Below, one piece after another: positions 28,601-41,507 of a stretch of 64,000 bases of DNA. The position numbers were made by a program, and so were the translations under genes. The stretch lies in assembly GCF_023343835.1 (NCBI RefSeq), contig NC_064436.1, forward strand, positions 49,265,883 through 49,329,882, written 5' to 3'. Source of the DNA: Lagopus muta (taxonomy: Eukaryota > Chordata > Aves > Galliformes > Phasianidae). Numbering within the stretch: position 1 is the stretch's first letter; the number at the start of each line of letters is the position of its first letter. Below the pieces are notes generated by a model, which had not been told where the DNA came from, searched no databases, and was given only the letters and a program-made list of their open reading frames with translations.

Positions 28601-29539
28601 TATATATCTCTGTATCCAGAGATTCTTGCCATTTTTGAAAGTAAATATCATTACATTTATTTTACTCATCTCTTTCATAGGCATGGAGATTATTGACTTA
28701 GACACATCTGCCAAACTAAAATTACAAGCAAAGCCTGAAGCCACACCTGCTCCCAAGCTAATAACTTGTGACATCTCCCTAAACACAGCTCTGATAGATT
28801 CATGATACTTTCAGAATTCACCTCATCCCCCCTGCACCCTTTTTCTTTTCAAGCAGTACTTGGAAATATTCCGAGCTGCTTTTCTTCACAATTTAACAAT
28901 TACATGAAACATGAACACATCCCTGGACCAACACATTTCCCACAGCATATATTTGGAGGCATTTATTGCTATCCACATGCCATGGATAATACACCAAAAC
29001 TTTAAACACTTTTGCTGTTCCGTACGACTTTATGCATTATAGTTTTTCAAGACAGAGTCTCTATTATCTTTAGATTCATGCATTTTTGCAAGCAAAGGAC
29101 CAGGATAGGGACATTCACAAGGCTTGTACAAATGCCAGCTGGCATAAGGTAGGAAGCAAGCGTTCTGGAACGCATCGCTCTTTGGTGACTCACAGTTACT
29201 TCCTGGGCTAACCAGAGTTCAAAGAAAAACCTCTTGATTAAAAAGAAATCTTAACAAAAGTTTCATAAGGAGCATTTAGATCTATCTGGTTATACAGAAT
29301 CCTTCATTTTCTCGATACATCTGAAAGATGAAGAATAAAAGCTAAAGAAAAACACACACATGAAGGGGACTTCTGGAGCTCAGCCAAGTACGACACATCA
29401 GGACACCAACTCCTATTGAGTAGAATAAAGTTCAGTGCAGTATTTAGCTACCAAGAAGTGTTTTCTCACCTTGAAGCATCGTGGCTGTGAACAGCAACCA
29501 GAGAGAGACATAAAAGGATGACAGGTTATTTCTCTTCAT
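25089..29539 (-). CDS. CHRNA9: Nicotinic acetylcholine receptor subunit alpha-9, five coding exons
   Basis: Subunit of the pentameric, calcium-permeable acetylcholine-gated channel that mediates efferent inhibition of cochlear hair cells, with alpha-10 as usual partner. Joining exons 29539-29470, 28359-28214, 27425-27271, 26631-26099 and 25639-25089 gives 1455 nt, or 484 residues; human alpha-9 is about 479. All four introns are GT-AG and keep the frame. Visible parts in order: a hydrophobic signal peptide (about 1-23); an extracellular ligand-binding domain with sequons at N59 and N172; the Cys-loop C157-C171 with 13 residues between; the adjacent cysteines C221-C222 in loop C that define alpha subunits; TM1 and TM2 in exon 4; TM3, a long hydrophilic cytoplasmic loop and TM4 in exon 5. 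The frame is intact. The cytoplasmic loop, rich in Asn, Asp and Glu, is the part least like mammalian copies. RHOH lies on the same strand about 32 kb upstream, as in other vertebrates. Confidence 0.97.
25739..25765 (+). repeat. (G)27 tract in CHRNA9 intron 4
   Basis: Uninterrupted run of 27 guanines; in the transcript it reads as cytosines about 100 bases 5' of the exon 5 acceptor. Its exact length is likely to vary and to be hard to sequence. Confidence 0.97.
26099..26631 (-). CDS. CHRNA9: CHRNA9 coding exon 4 (Cys-loop, loop C, TM1, TM2)
   Basis: 533-nt exon with the core of the receptor: the Cys-loop with its FPFD motif, the loop C vicinal cysteine pair in [12 protein letters not shown]1, and the pore-lining TM2 (EKVSLGV onward) ending in the [10 protein letters not shown] linker. 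The acceptor TTTTAG precedes 26631 and the donor GTGAGC follows 26099. Confidence 0.97.
27271..27425 (-). CDS. CHRNA9: CHRNA9 coding exon 3
   Basis: Codons 73-123 plus two bases. Holds the conserved WIRQSWYD and [10 protein letters not shown] segments of nicotinic subunits. The acceptor is TGCAG directly before 27425 and the donor GTGAGT at 27270. The following intron is phase 2. Confidence 0.96.
28214..28359 (-). CDS. CHRNA9: CHRNA9 coding exon 2
   Basis: Codons 24-72, the N-terminal helix and first strands of the ligand-binding domain, with the sequon N59-V-T. The acceptor is the TAG at 28362-28360. A second TAG a few bases inside the exon would break the match to the family, so the outer one is chosen. 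The donor is GTGAGT at 28213; the intron that follows is phase 0. Confidence 0.94.
29470..29539 (-). CDS. CHRNA9: CHRNA9 coding exon 1 (signal peptide)
   Basis: Codes for 23 residues plus one base of codon 24, a typical signal peptide with a basic start (MKRNN) and a hydrophobic core. The exon ends at 29470 before a consensus donor, GTGAGAA. The start is the only ATG that joins in frame to exon 2. Confidence 0.93.
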
Positions 29540-29964
29540 TTCTGGTCCTTAAATAAAACTGTTCACCCAGAAGCATGACAATTTTTATCACCATCCAAAA
29601 CTGTAACAAAAGATGAGTCACTATGGTACTGAAGTACAGCTACAAGCAACTCAGCCCTCCTGCAGCTGTCAGTTGTCCTGGAGAGATGGCCTCTGTTCCT
29701 GCAATGCCTGGGGCTCTGCTGAACCCTCCCTCCCTCTCTCTCCGTAATCTGAGAGCTGCCTCCATGAAGCTAATGCTGTGCAAGACAACAAACGGATGGG
29801 ATATCAGTAGGAAAACTGTTTTCCATTGCTTTACTCCCTACAAACATACGATTATGTTTCTTCATAGATCAGACATTTTTCATTTCTCCAGCAGGTCAAG
29901 ACTTAGTGACCTTACATTCAGGAATATCTTGCTCAAAACCAGTCCAGTGAAGCCTGTGACACCC

Positions 29965-30690
29965 TCATCAAAATAAATAGATAAATTCAATAACCACGGA
30001 TTCACTAAGATCATCTAGTCCAACCATCCACCTGCTATTAATATTGCCCTCTAAACCATGTCCATTAAGTAATACATCTACCCTTTCCTTGAAAACCTCT
30101 AGGGACAGTGACTTCACCACTCCAAGCAACTTTTCCAGCACCTGGCCAGTCCTTCTAAGAATAAATTTTTCATAATGTCCAACCTGAACACCGCCCTGCT
30201 GCAACTTGAGGCCATTCCCTTTAGTCCTATGCCTAGTTATGCAGGAGAAGAGGCTGTTGCCCACCTTGCCAGAGTCTCCTTTCAGGCAGCTGTAGAGCAG
30301 TAGGATCCGCCCCGAACCTTCTCTTCTCCAGACTGAACAATCCCATTTCCTCAGCTGCTCCCCATAAGGGCCTGTGCTCCAGACCACTCACCAGCTTCAT
30401 TGCTCTACTCTGAACATGCTCCAGGGTCTCAATGTCTTTCTCATAGTGAGGGGCCCAAAACTGCACACACTACTCAAGTTGCAGGCTCATCACAGCTGAG
30501 TAGAGGGGGACGATCACCTCTCTGTTCCTCTTGGCTACCCTATTTCTGATACAAGCCAGGATGCTGCTGGCCACCTGGGTACACTGCAGGACCATGTTCA
30601 GCTGAGCATCAACCAAAGCCCCCAGACCCTTTTTTTCCCCACACAGCTTTCCAGCCACTCTGCCACAAGCCTGTAATATTGCACAGGGAT
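29965..30690 (-). mobile_element. CR1 LINE 3' end with RT C-terminal coding remnant
   Basis: Begins near the CHRNA9 upstream region. Reverse complement reads the end of CR1 ORF2: the KGLGALVDAQLN, ILACIRNRVAKRNREVIVPL and YSAV segments near 30480-30650, then the usual degraded 3' section with EKLLGVVKSLSLEVFKERVD. Several frame breaks. Confidence 0.9.
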
Positions 30691-31051
30691 AATAATATCC
30701 TCCTTGATACTTAGTTGGTGTGGTTACACCTGAACATTCCACATCCAATATGTCACACAGCAAAAACTACAACCTACCTACTTGTATACTAACAAAACAA
30801 AGTTTTGACCCATCAAAGTGATGCCATGGGGAAGAGATGTAGCTACACCATGAACCACTGATAACAGAGGCAATGATTACCAGGGAACATTGAGCACTTC
30901 TAGAACCAAGAGTCGTATTTCTTCACCACAGGCTGAAGACAATCTTGTGAACTGCTGCACTAGAAATACAGACCTGCTGAGATGTGCAGACTGATGCTGT
31001 AATTAGTATATAACCCCATACATTAAAGAACCATGCTACTTTAGAACACTA

Positions 31052-31577
31052 GAAGGGCTGCTTCAAAAGCAACACTGCCTGAAGTGGATGGTGGTGGTAT
31101 GGCAGCAGAGGCTGAACCTTCCCACCAATACTGTTACTTTTAATTGCTGTATGGCAGCACAGGGCACTCTGACAAAATGGCAACTGACACAGAACAGAAG
31201 TGAATATGAAGCAAAGAGTGTCTCTGAGTTTCTCCACACAAGAAAAATAGCACCCCTTGACATTCTTCCATGCTTGCTGAACATTTACGAAGAGCAGACA
31301 ATGGTTGTGAGCACAGAGAGTGTGGTGCATTTCAGCAGTGACAATAACAATGTGAAGGGCAAGGCACGTTCCAGACAGCCATGCAGGTTTTTATGAGCAT
31401 TGCACACAGATTCTTGTTCATCACTGGGTAAAAGCATACGGGCACTGGTGGTGACCAGCTTTTAAAAGGGTGTTTTATAGTTCAGAATTTGCTCCATCAA
31501 ATGGTGTTATTGCACTCTTTGTATCTACTGTATTTTCCATGGAAATAAAAAGGAGGCATTTCTTTCAGAATAACCAA
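31052..31577 (+). mobile_element. Internally deleted mariner element (Galluhop-like)
   Basis: Both ends resemble the terminal inverted repeats of the chicken mariner family: the left reads GGGCTGCTTCAAAAGCAACAC, and the right, in reverse complement, reads AAAGAAATGCCTCC followed by TTTCCATGGAAA. TA dinucleotides flank both sides (31050-31051, 31578-31579). The plus-strand frame at about 31200-31380 keeps the transposase N-terminal pattern (EYEAKSVSEFLHTRKIAP, then VVHFSSDNNNVKGKARSRQP), so about 60 residues of DNA-binding domain survive and the catalytic part is missing. Length is about 526 bp against roughly 1.2-1.3 kb for a full element. Cannot move by itself. Confidence 0.75.
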
Positions 31578-31668
31578 TATGATATTTCCAAAGGAAACTA
31601 GGTTCTCAAAATAAGTACACAAGAAGCATGCCTGTATATGTTGATTATTCAGTTTACTTCTACTTCTA

Positions 31669-32185
31669 CCCATCCAGCCTGGCTTGAGCACCTCCAGGGA
31701 TGGAGCATCTACAGCTTCTCTGGCAACCTCTGCCAGTGCCTCACCAGTCTCTGAATAAAAAGGATTCCCTTTAAGGCTGAACATACATCTCTTCTCTTCC
31801 CATTTAAAACCATTTCCCCTTTCTCCTATCACTATCAGACCCCCATAAATTGTTGGTCTCTCTCCCATTTATAAGCTCCCTGTAAGTACTGGAAGGCCAC
31901 AATGATGTCTCCCCAGAGCCCTCTCTTCTCCAGATTCAACAAGCCCAAGTCCCTCAGCCTCTCATAATAGGAGAGGTGCTTTAGCCCTCTGATCATCTTC
32001 ATGGCCCCTCCTCTGAGCCCACTCCAACAGCTCCATGTCTTTCTTGTGGAGTTCCCTAGACCTGAGTGCAGTACTCCAGCTGGGGCTTCATGAGGGCAGC
32101 AGAATGGGACAGTCACTTCCTCTGGCCCCCTCCTCTTTTGATGCAACTCAGGATCCAGTCAGCCTTCCAGGCTGCAAGTCCACAC
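31669..32185 (-). mobile_element. CR1 LINE 3' end
   Basis: Reverse complement keeps the CR1 ORF2 C-terminal pattern MKMIRGLKHLSYYERLRDLG then LLNLEKRGLWGDIIVAFQYL, followed by LAEVAREAVDAPSLEVLKPG. It sits 92 bp from the mariner copy and on the same strand as the CR1 at 29965. Confidence 0.9.
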
Positions 32186-35100
32186 TAGTAAAACACGAAA
32201 TACTTGTGATGCTTAATCTATAGTACTACTACTCCCAGATGAAATATTCCATTTAACAGTTGAACAGAGTATAACTTTGTCAAACAGTTCTGTTTTTCCA
32301 GCAACATGTTCTTCTATGAAGTCAGGAATATAAGTACAAAGCAGATTACACAGAGAATTTCAGAGTCACAGGTGTTTGCAAGTTAGATTCCAGTCATTAA
32401 CTTCTCCTAAAACTAAACTTTGCCACTCAGTGGAAACAAGCCATCCTGCAAGAGTGTATCAACCAGCAGATGGCCCTGTTAGCCAGCCCACCAGTTTACC
32501 CAGACATTCAAGATGATTTTTGTTTATCTTGTTTATAAGTACCTTCACTTTTTGATATACTTGGATTAATTTTGCTGATTATTTACCTTTTGTTTAATAC
32601 AAGATGAGCAAAGACAAGACTTTCTTTTAAAGAAGGTAAGCAGAAAGAACTATTTAGTGGCTAACTGTGGCTCTGGGTCTGCCTAAATTACATACATGAG
32701 GTTAATCACAGGAAGGTCTCAGGGAAGCAAATATAAATCACTGTCAAAAACTGTTACAATATGAAACCATGCTTAGAGCACTGACTGCTTCTGGTGATGC
32801 AGAGAGAAATTAAGGCACAATATCCAGCCCCATTTCCTCATGGTTTTATTCAAACATTTGACTTTGCTCTGTTCTTTTCATAGCCAGTACACACTTTGAC
32901 ACTGTGTTTGTGTTCACATTCAATGGGACAACATTGTACCATTCATTCCACAGTGCACTGAGCCTGAATGATACTCTCATGACAAGTAACTTCACTGTTC
33001 CAGGCAAACACATAAGTTGCAGTGCAGAAACCTGCAAAATACAAATGCAGCATAACACCATGCAAGGTGAGGTTAACTTTGCATACATTTTATGGAGAGA
33101 CTGAAGGTGAGGAGGATCTCTTTGCATATTAAGTATCTAGAATCTGGAAGTTTTTATCTTGGACAAATTACAAAGCAGGAAAGTTTAAAAACTTTTTTTT
33201 TTTTTAAATGAAAACAAATTGTAAAATCATTCCTGCCTCAAATAATCCTTTACCCCTGAGGCTAAGATTTTGACTTTTTTTTCTTAAACATTCTCATCCT
33301 TTCTTGCATGATACACAAGAAGAGTTTTTAGACCTCCAACCGAAAAAGCAACAGATACTGTATTATCACAGACCTCAAGGCCGTCTGTACCATTTATAAT
33401 CCACTCCTTCATCAGAGAACAATAAAGAAGAACAGATTGGTTTCTAAGCACAGTTTGTAAGAAGCGTCTCACAGTCTGCTTCTACTTGCCTTCCTGCCAA
33501 TTTTTCTTCCCAGAAGCTGTTGTGCTCACATTCTCCTCAGCATTTGCTACAGAATATTATCTTGTGATAGGGTCAAACAGCACACTATCTTCAGAGTCAA
33601 GCTTCTCTTCTACTAAGACCGGTTATTCTAAGGAGGAATGACAACAGCTATTCCTGCCAGCAGAACAGCCCAGCTCTGCCTGCCCCAGAGTACAGCACTT
33701 CACTTAAATGCAGCATGTTTCTCTCCGCCCCATTTTCTCACCCACCTACTGCCTCCTCCTTCCTTCTCTCTAAAAATCCCCTACCACCTGAAACCAGCAC
33801 ACTCATTCATATTTTCTTCTTCTGTAGTACATGCAAAAGACAGGAAATACATAGAAGTGTTCAGCATGTTAGGTCATGAGACAATGTGGAATATTAGCTA
33901 TATTTTCCAGAAACAGTAAATCCTGTTAAATGTTAGTCATGAGCTCTGAAAATAAATTTTATTTTGGCCCACTTACATATACAGTTCTACTGATCATCTT
34001 GCAGCATTTGAAGAGGAACCTTTTGTCCTAAAAAGCCTTGTATTGTTTAATATGATCTAAGATGCAGCACATTCATCCTTTTCCACTAGGACATGCTGCC
34101 TAGGATTTTATCTGTCCTTGAGAAACAAGTATCTGGCAGGGTTAAGAACAAAGCTATTTTATAGCTTGAGCTGTCAAAAAGCTATTTTATATACAGCTCT
34201 TTATCACTGGGATCATTTCCAGCTTTGCATCATGCCTTTGAGTGACTGATCACAGGATCTACACTTTGCAGAAAGACAACCTCTGGGCCTAAACACTGTT
34301 CCAAATCACAGATTTGCTCTGACAAGCAGCCTCATGCTCTAAACCAAACTGGATTACTACACAAATTTTTACCCTGACACAAGGATCTATACAGAAAGAC
34401 TCAATTTTTTTCCTGCCTGAACACTCTCGAGCCATGGAAGACACACTACCTCAGCTTTCCAAAGCAGCAGGGAGTTCCCAGCAACTGGTACAGGCTGAAG
34501 ACAAATCTAGGTTCCCCAGAAGGAGATTCCTTCAGATTGAGGTGGACAGCATAAAAACAGCAAACTGCTATCTGAAGAAACAGGACTAAAGGGTGAGTAA
34601 CATTAGTTCTGAGATAGTATCTGAAGTTTCATTTCTACAATTCAGGGGGTGCAGAGGGACCAGACATAACATCTTTAAAGGGATATCAGATCTCATCACA
34701 TACACAAGGCAATGTGCACAGAGAATCTAGCATCCTCTGAAAACGCCTGCTTTCCTCATAAGTTCACATCTGACTCGCTTCACAAAATCAGTTACATCCA
34801 AACATTTGCGTCCTTATCTGAGTTCCCCACAAAGACTAATATTGTGTACTAATACAGAGCAGCCGGCTGTAAAGGCAGCATGCCAAAAGATAAAGACAAG
34901 GAACAATTCCAGACCATAATGTATCAATCTAAAGTAACTGCTTTCAGAGGACTCACAGAACTCTAATTGCAAGATGCCTGCCACAGCAATATTCATACTG
35001 CTACTTAGCTAGTGTCATATACAATTTTGCTTTCATTATAATACATATCTCCTAAAGAGAGACATTAAGTAGACATTTACGTGACAAACTGTCATTACCT

Positions 35101-38100
35101 TATTGTTTCTGCTCCATCAAATCATACAAAACAGCCCACCCAGGGAATTTCTCCACATTCTCAGAATTTAGAGCAACAAAAGTGCTTCACTCAAAGTATA
35201 AAATATTCCCCTTGATAAACCCACTCAAAGAGTGGTTTTCTAAGCCTATAAAACTAATTTCCAAGCCCACACTTGCTGCAAAGCTGCCTGTTTTAAAATA
35301 TATATATACATATATCATAGCAACTTCTTAACCATCCCAAAATAAAAACATTATGTATGCCTAACAAACCTCATCATAGCATAAGCCAGCTAACTACTCA
35401 TCTCTGAGGGAAAATAACTTTTTGTAAGTTTTAGCTGTTAAAGCATCTTACATGGTACATGGGTACTCGCATTCTTTAGACTTCCCGTCCCCAGGCTGCA
35501 TCTGAGGGTAGGAAAAAAAAATCTGTTGGCTCTTTCCCTCTTGATGACTACTCTGAAAATTAAGTCCTGACAGTAAGAATGCTGGCAGAAATCCAGCGCA
35601 ACTCTGCCTTCAAATTATTCTGAATTTACACTCATAATGTGATCATGAAAGATCTCTTCAAGATTTCTCCTGAAAGCACCATGACAGGACAGAAAAGGTT
35701 AAAAAAAAAAAAAAAAATAGAAGTACCCAGAGAACAGAGACACAGACCTCCCAGCCACACTTATATAGCTGGGGATTCTGTATTACTAAGCCATTGATAT
35801 CACAAATCAGGTTGATCTCAAAAAAGTTCTGGCTTCACCCAACAGCAAGGCACCTGCAGCTTCTCATAACAGAATGATGGTAACTGGAGGCACTCCTTTT
35901 CCTTGAGGATTCTTGCAGTTCTCACGTAATAGAATCTGACCAAGCTGCATCAACAAGAATACATCGCCATATGTGGTGTTGCTTGGTCATGCTTGGCTCA
36001 GGTTGCCCAGAATGCTGGCTCAAAGCCAGATGCCCATGACAGCACTCCATCAAGCACACCAGGCCTAGACACCACAGCCCATGAGTGAAACAACAGACAA
36101 GGCAGCAATTAGAGCAGAGGATCATCAGACATTTCTTGCACCTCTCACTCCCTAGTCCCAGCTAGTGGTGTACTAGTCAGAGAGGTGGTACAGGCAGCAG
36201 ATTCCCAAGCAAACCAGTTTTAGGCTTCACTTATTTTCTCAGCTTTTTACTGGTTTAAGAATAACTGTATGCAATCCCAGCAAAGCACTTTCTAGTATGA
36301 ACACAGCTACTTTACCCAACGCAGCTAAAAAATTTCCCTTTGAGAGAACTGTAGTAAACACACAGTTTTACTCAAAGCCTGTAACTGTGTTCATTCTGGC
36401 ACAACAGTCATTTAGACCTTGGGGACAAAGCATCACAAGGAGCTGAAGATAGTATCTCTTGTCTTAAGATCTGATGAACACGGTGGCTCCAGGACAAATT
36501 TGAGAGGCTGTATTCATACCTTTGGCTTTCATCTACAAAGTTCTAAGTGATAGTCTAAAGCCAAGGTGGTGTTTCACCCAACACTAGATGCACTGAAATG
36601 AATGCTCACTACTTCTTTAGTTGACTGCACTGAAAAACATTATCTTGCCCATAAATCAAAGAATCTGCTATCTAGAAATGCTAACCAACAACACTAATCT
36701 GAGTCTTAGAGGCTTAACAGCCTATTCTGTAGCTCTGCAAAAGGAGATATGAGGTTATAAAAACAGTTCAGATAAAACAAGTGTGTGGTCTAACATCAAA
36801 AAGTTATAACCATGCATTATACCTGGTTGGTTTGCATGCTTTGGAAAACTTTTGTTGCTTGCCTGCCAACAACTGGCAGGGGACTTTGCCAGAGGTATTG
36901 TTGCCAAGTGCTCAGCTGCCTTGCAGCTTGATGAAGGGGTGTTCTACTCTGAGACAGAATCTAAAACAGAATCGATATGTTATAGAAAAAGCATGAGGGA
37001 TTAATACAGGCAGCTAGTTGAGCTGCAGTGGACAGACAATCCTACAGAGACCCTGCAGCTACAGCTTTTGGAAAATCTACGTGAAACCGCAAAAGCCAGT
37101 TCCTCAAACGTGAATTAAAAAAATAGCATACAAACAGTTATAAGTAGGAACAGTCCTAGCAACAGAACTGTTACTGGCTGTACTCCTGGACACTAGCAAA
37201 AGCAGCATATTAATAGTGCTACTTCAGAGAGCTGCTCTCATCCAAGTGTATTACTAATACAGACATGTGCAGGTCTGTACTCCAAAAGCTCATTTGCTCC
37301 TGATGGGAAGCTACACATAGGGAAGAAAGCATGGGTTTTGTGGTACACATTCTCTAATTCTTTCTCCTCTGCCAGATTTATGTCACAGTATTACAACACC
37401 CACCAGAGCCCTCTTTATCCATCTTGATCAAAAACCCACTGTTCTTCCTTTAGTACCACTTACTGCTTCCAAGGTCGCAGCCTATGCAATTACAAACCTC
37501 TGAGGAGGTAATATGTGAGAATATGAAATGAAATATCTTCTACAGAAAGCCAGAGCAGGGAAAACAAAGCAGAGTGCTGGCATGACATGCCCTACATGCT
37601 GGCACTAGAGCTACCGCACAATGTCTGGTGTCCTTTTTGCTATGCAGAAAAATAATCAAGTCTTTACAGGGAAGAAGTAAACATTTCAACTACTGGATAT
37701 ACATATGTTATGGTCATAAATATATCTTCCTTCTAAACTACAGAAGGAAGTCACGGTGACAGAAAAGATTTCTAGGTATGGCAAAGGCACTTTTAGGCTA
37801 TTTCAGACAATAACATAATGGAATTTTTTTTTTCCTTCTACATTATTCTCAAGGTCTTCTTTTGTCAGTCACTTACCATTCAGGTGCTGATTGCAGACAA
37901 TAACTATATGGGTCTGGAGATGCAATTGATTGCACGTCCACCTCAAAACTCTCTTCAGCAGTTTCTATAGCAGGAATAATTCTCTATATAATGCCATCGT
38001 ACAAAGCCTAAAAAGAAAACCCTAAGTTGAAAGGCATTTGCTGTCTTTAGCTTTCTGGACTTGGGTTTTTGGAATCAGATGATACTGAATGCTGCAGTCA

Positions 38101-39699
38101 GACTAGCAGGGGATGTTTTCATTCTACAAGCAAGAACAAGATGTACTGTGGATTCTGGTGTGAAACCAGCAAATACTAACTTAATTGCCTAGTTTTCTTT
38201 CGGTAGATATGCAAAGGCACCGTTTCTAAGGAATTGCATCTACTCAAGGAACAAAAATGATCTATGAAGTATAATTCAACAGCACAAAATGTAACCTGTG
38301 ACATAAGCTTGATACTCGATTAACTAGTGCTGTAGTAATTAAAGGGTAACTTTACTTCTTTAGTCATTCTCTAAAGAAGATACATTTTATATAAGGATCA
38401 AAACCAGAATCAAATCAAAGGCTTACCAACCAGACATACAAAGAAAGACTTCTAAAACCCAAAAATCTATCACTACTTTTTTTCCTTAAATAGAGTCTAA
38501 ACACGGCAATCAAAAAATTGTAAAAACTGTAAGAGTTCAGGTTTCTACATGAGTACTGACTCATCAGCCTCTGAACAGTAACTCACAGTGGAACACAGTA
38601 AATTCCCCCAGCAGACAGTGATCAGCAGTACGAGAGTAATACAGCGCTCTGGAGCCTGTATGCTTAGTCTTCTAGCCTTACCTTGAGAAAAAGAGTGAAA
38701 TCATTAACTAGCATAAGAAAGAATTGTGACTTGAAGTCATTCTCCATTTTGCTTCTTAAATAAAGTATCTTGTATCCCTCCTCAGCTTCTATTCAGGATT
38801 ATTTAGAACAGTAAAAAACAAAAACAACCAAAAAGCCACAACACTTTCAAATATTAATGTTAACTGGAAAAAAAAAAAAAACATTTTAGGATTCTAAGCT
38901 GATGAGTTGTTAAACTCCTACAATATTCAGAAGAAAACATTTTATCATAAAAGCAGTCCTACAGCTCCAGCAAATACAGATCAAGCACTACATTTATAAC
39001 TCTGCTCTCTCAAAAAATATGCCAGCCTATCAAAAAAGGAGCTTTTTAAATAACTAAGAATAGCTAATTACCTCTACAAGAACTGTTCCTTAGACAGATT
39101 TCTACTCATTTCAGTGCTAAGATCATACAACTGAGTGAAGTTGAGCCGCCATCACCTCTCCAGCTATGTCCTAGGTTTCACTTCCATTATAGGGGTACTA
39201 AACAAAAAAATCTGTGGTGACAACTACAGAACGTAGACAAAAATCAGAACAAAGGTAATTCTTCCTCTTCTGCCTCATATATCACACCAAAGACAGATAC
39301 TATATATAAAACTGAACTATTTGCAAGGCTACCTGGTCTCCCCTTTTGACAAGGGCAACTTACTGCTGAAATCATTGAGGCAGTATTACCAACACATCCT
39401 CAGCCAGTCTCTCCTGCTACCTTGAAGGAGATACCAGTAAACCTAAAATACCAGTTTTGCTCCCTATTGAAGCCTCATCAACAATATCAAACTAGCTTTT
39501 CTATTGCCAATGTCAGTTTGGCTGAAGACAATTCTTTGGCAAGTCTGCCCTTCTTCCAGGGAAAAGGAGATGGCTTCCTAATCATCATTTTCAGTAACAG
39601 TTACTAACAGCTCACAAGCAGCCTTTGTATTCTGGAGCTTGATTACTCAGCTACATATTTATCAAGGTTTTGGTTCTGGGATTTTTGTTTCATTAGAAA

Positions 39700-39748
39700 G
39701 ATGATCTTGGATGTCTTTTCCAACCTCAGTGATTCTATGATTCTATGA
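39700..39748 (+). mobile_element. CR1 tail, plus strand
   Basis: GATCTTGGATGTCTTTTCCA then CCTCAGTGATTCTATGATTC ends in two and a half copies of the 8-bp ATTCTATG repeat that marks the CR1 3' terminus. This is the only clear plus-strand CR1 in the window. Confidence 0.8.
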
Positions 39749-41139
39749 TTTGCATCCTTCTGTGTCATCATCTAGCACACAATTTCAGCAAATGCATCAA
39801 CCATGAGGGCTACCATTCATACTAAACACTCTTGTCAACTCTTACAGGAAAAGCATTGACATAACCAGACTCCCATTGCCCAACACAGACCCTCCACAGC
39901 ATGAGGACACAGCACTATGGAGCTAGCACATTTGGGTACAGCATAAGGAGCTGGGGAAAACCTGGGTAAAGCCAAGGAGCAGACAATACACCACATATAC
40001 ACCACATCACATACACCAAAGGCAGCAAAACCATATTAAAGCCTGCCCAGAGCAGAATTCTGCTTTGAGTCTCTGCTCAGTGGGTACCTCTAGACAAGTC
40101 CTGCCAAATGCCACACTGGCATCACCTCAGCTTTACTTAGATTCTATGCAGAAATTACTACGCAAACAAGCACTTCAGTGAACAAAGCCAGGCAGTGAAA
40201 CACAAATAGCTTTTAACTGAAATGCAGCTAAAACAAAGATCTCTGACATGATAGCAACCACTAAAGATGCTTCACTGCATTAAATCCCACGCTGAACACA
40301 ATGCTACTCAGGGTAAAGAGTAGCAGAGTGGTGGTATCCTGTAGAGCGATTAGAAGACCTGGGAAACCCTGCCTAATTATTTCTATGGAAATCACACCAG
40401 CATTAAATTTCAGACAGCTCCTTTACTTCTATAACCCACACTGTTGCTAGAAAAAGGACACAGCATAGAGAAAATTTCAGAACTCTCTATTGGTCAACAC
40501 CTTTGTTCAAAGTTTGGAGCAGTGATAGCAGGAAGGACCATCAGTAGGCTTGCTTACTGTAGTGCACAGGCAGGGCACCATCAGACCCACCATGCCCCTT
40601 TCTTGTCCTGCCACATGGTGAAAAATATATTCCATCACATGTCCCCTAAGTGCTGCAACCACAAAATCAGAAGCACTCAAGCCATTGTATTTCATGATTA
40701 CAGTTGAAGACTCCTCAGTGTAAGTAAGTATCTTCAAATTCACAAAAATGAAAGAGCAGACTGAATAATGAACAAGTAATATAACCTAAGGATATCATTA
40801 CCCATTAAGTGAACTCTGTACTGGTTTAGTTGTTTAAAACTCTAATCAGGCTAATTATGCTCAGAGGAAATTGGGGTTAACAGACAAAGAAATACTTTTG
40901 GAGACAATATTTCCTGAATAAAGATACCGGTTTTGAACAGATGAGTACCAACATGGGTGTTGGTAGAACTCAGAAAGAACTCAGCCTTTGGTGCCTGTTC
41001 TTAGGCTAGTAACATGCTTGTTTCCCTTTTGACCTCAGCAACATCTTTTACCATAGCTTGATGTCTAACACCAACATACATTGTAGTTAACTACAATATT
41101 TTACAATGCCTACTATAAAGTGCTGAGGTGATTGTTTTT

Positions 41140-41176
41140 CAAAACTTTAGAAACATTTGAAAACTTTAGAAACATA
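41140..41176 (+). repeat. Short tandem duplication, period 19
   Basis: AAAACTTTAGAAACATTTG is repeated directly with a changed end, about 100 bp beyond the TYRA polyadenylation signal. Confidence 0.85.
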
Positions 41177-41273
41177 TTGCTCCAAAAAAAAAAAAAAAGC
41201 CAAAGTCTACAACTTCTTCAGATAAAGAATAATATTACCAGTAAGCATAGACTGCACTTTTAAAAAGGAAGCA

Positions 41274-41279
41274 TTTATT
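41274..41279 (-). terminator. Candidate TYRA polyadenylation signal
   Basis: AATAAA on the minus strand about 229 bases past the TYRA stop codon, the first such hexamer downstream. It implies a short 3' UTR of about 250 bases. Confidence 0.5.
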
Positions 41280-41507
41280 AACTTAAGTTATACAATATAA
41301 AAGCATCTGCAGGAATAGCAAGCTTGACAGTCCCTCCACCCTCAACAGTACACAGTGAAAACAAGTACAAGAGAACTTCACAGACCATATCCACAGTGAG
41401 GTAGAACATTCATTACAGATGGCAATGTTAGTTTACAGTCCTTGGCAGTAATTTATGTTGTTAAAACTCCTACAGAAAGAAACCACTAGCTTCTTTTGTC
41501 TCCATGG

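Larger units (their letters stand above)
32191..41273. other. Noncoding region between the CHRNA9 upstream repeats and TYRA
   Basis: About 9 kb without a supported gene or long repeat. A CR1 tail lies at 39700 and an A run at 35701-35717. Regulatory sequence for CHRNA9 would be expected here, but none can be identified by eye. Confidence 0.5.

Noticed and set aside
36861-36881. Small perfect hairpin CCTGCCA-ACAAC-TGGCAGG as an RNA structure
   Set aside because: A 7-bp stem in 64 kb is expected by chance; no flanking complementarity to suggest a microRNA precursor.
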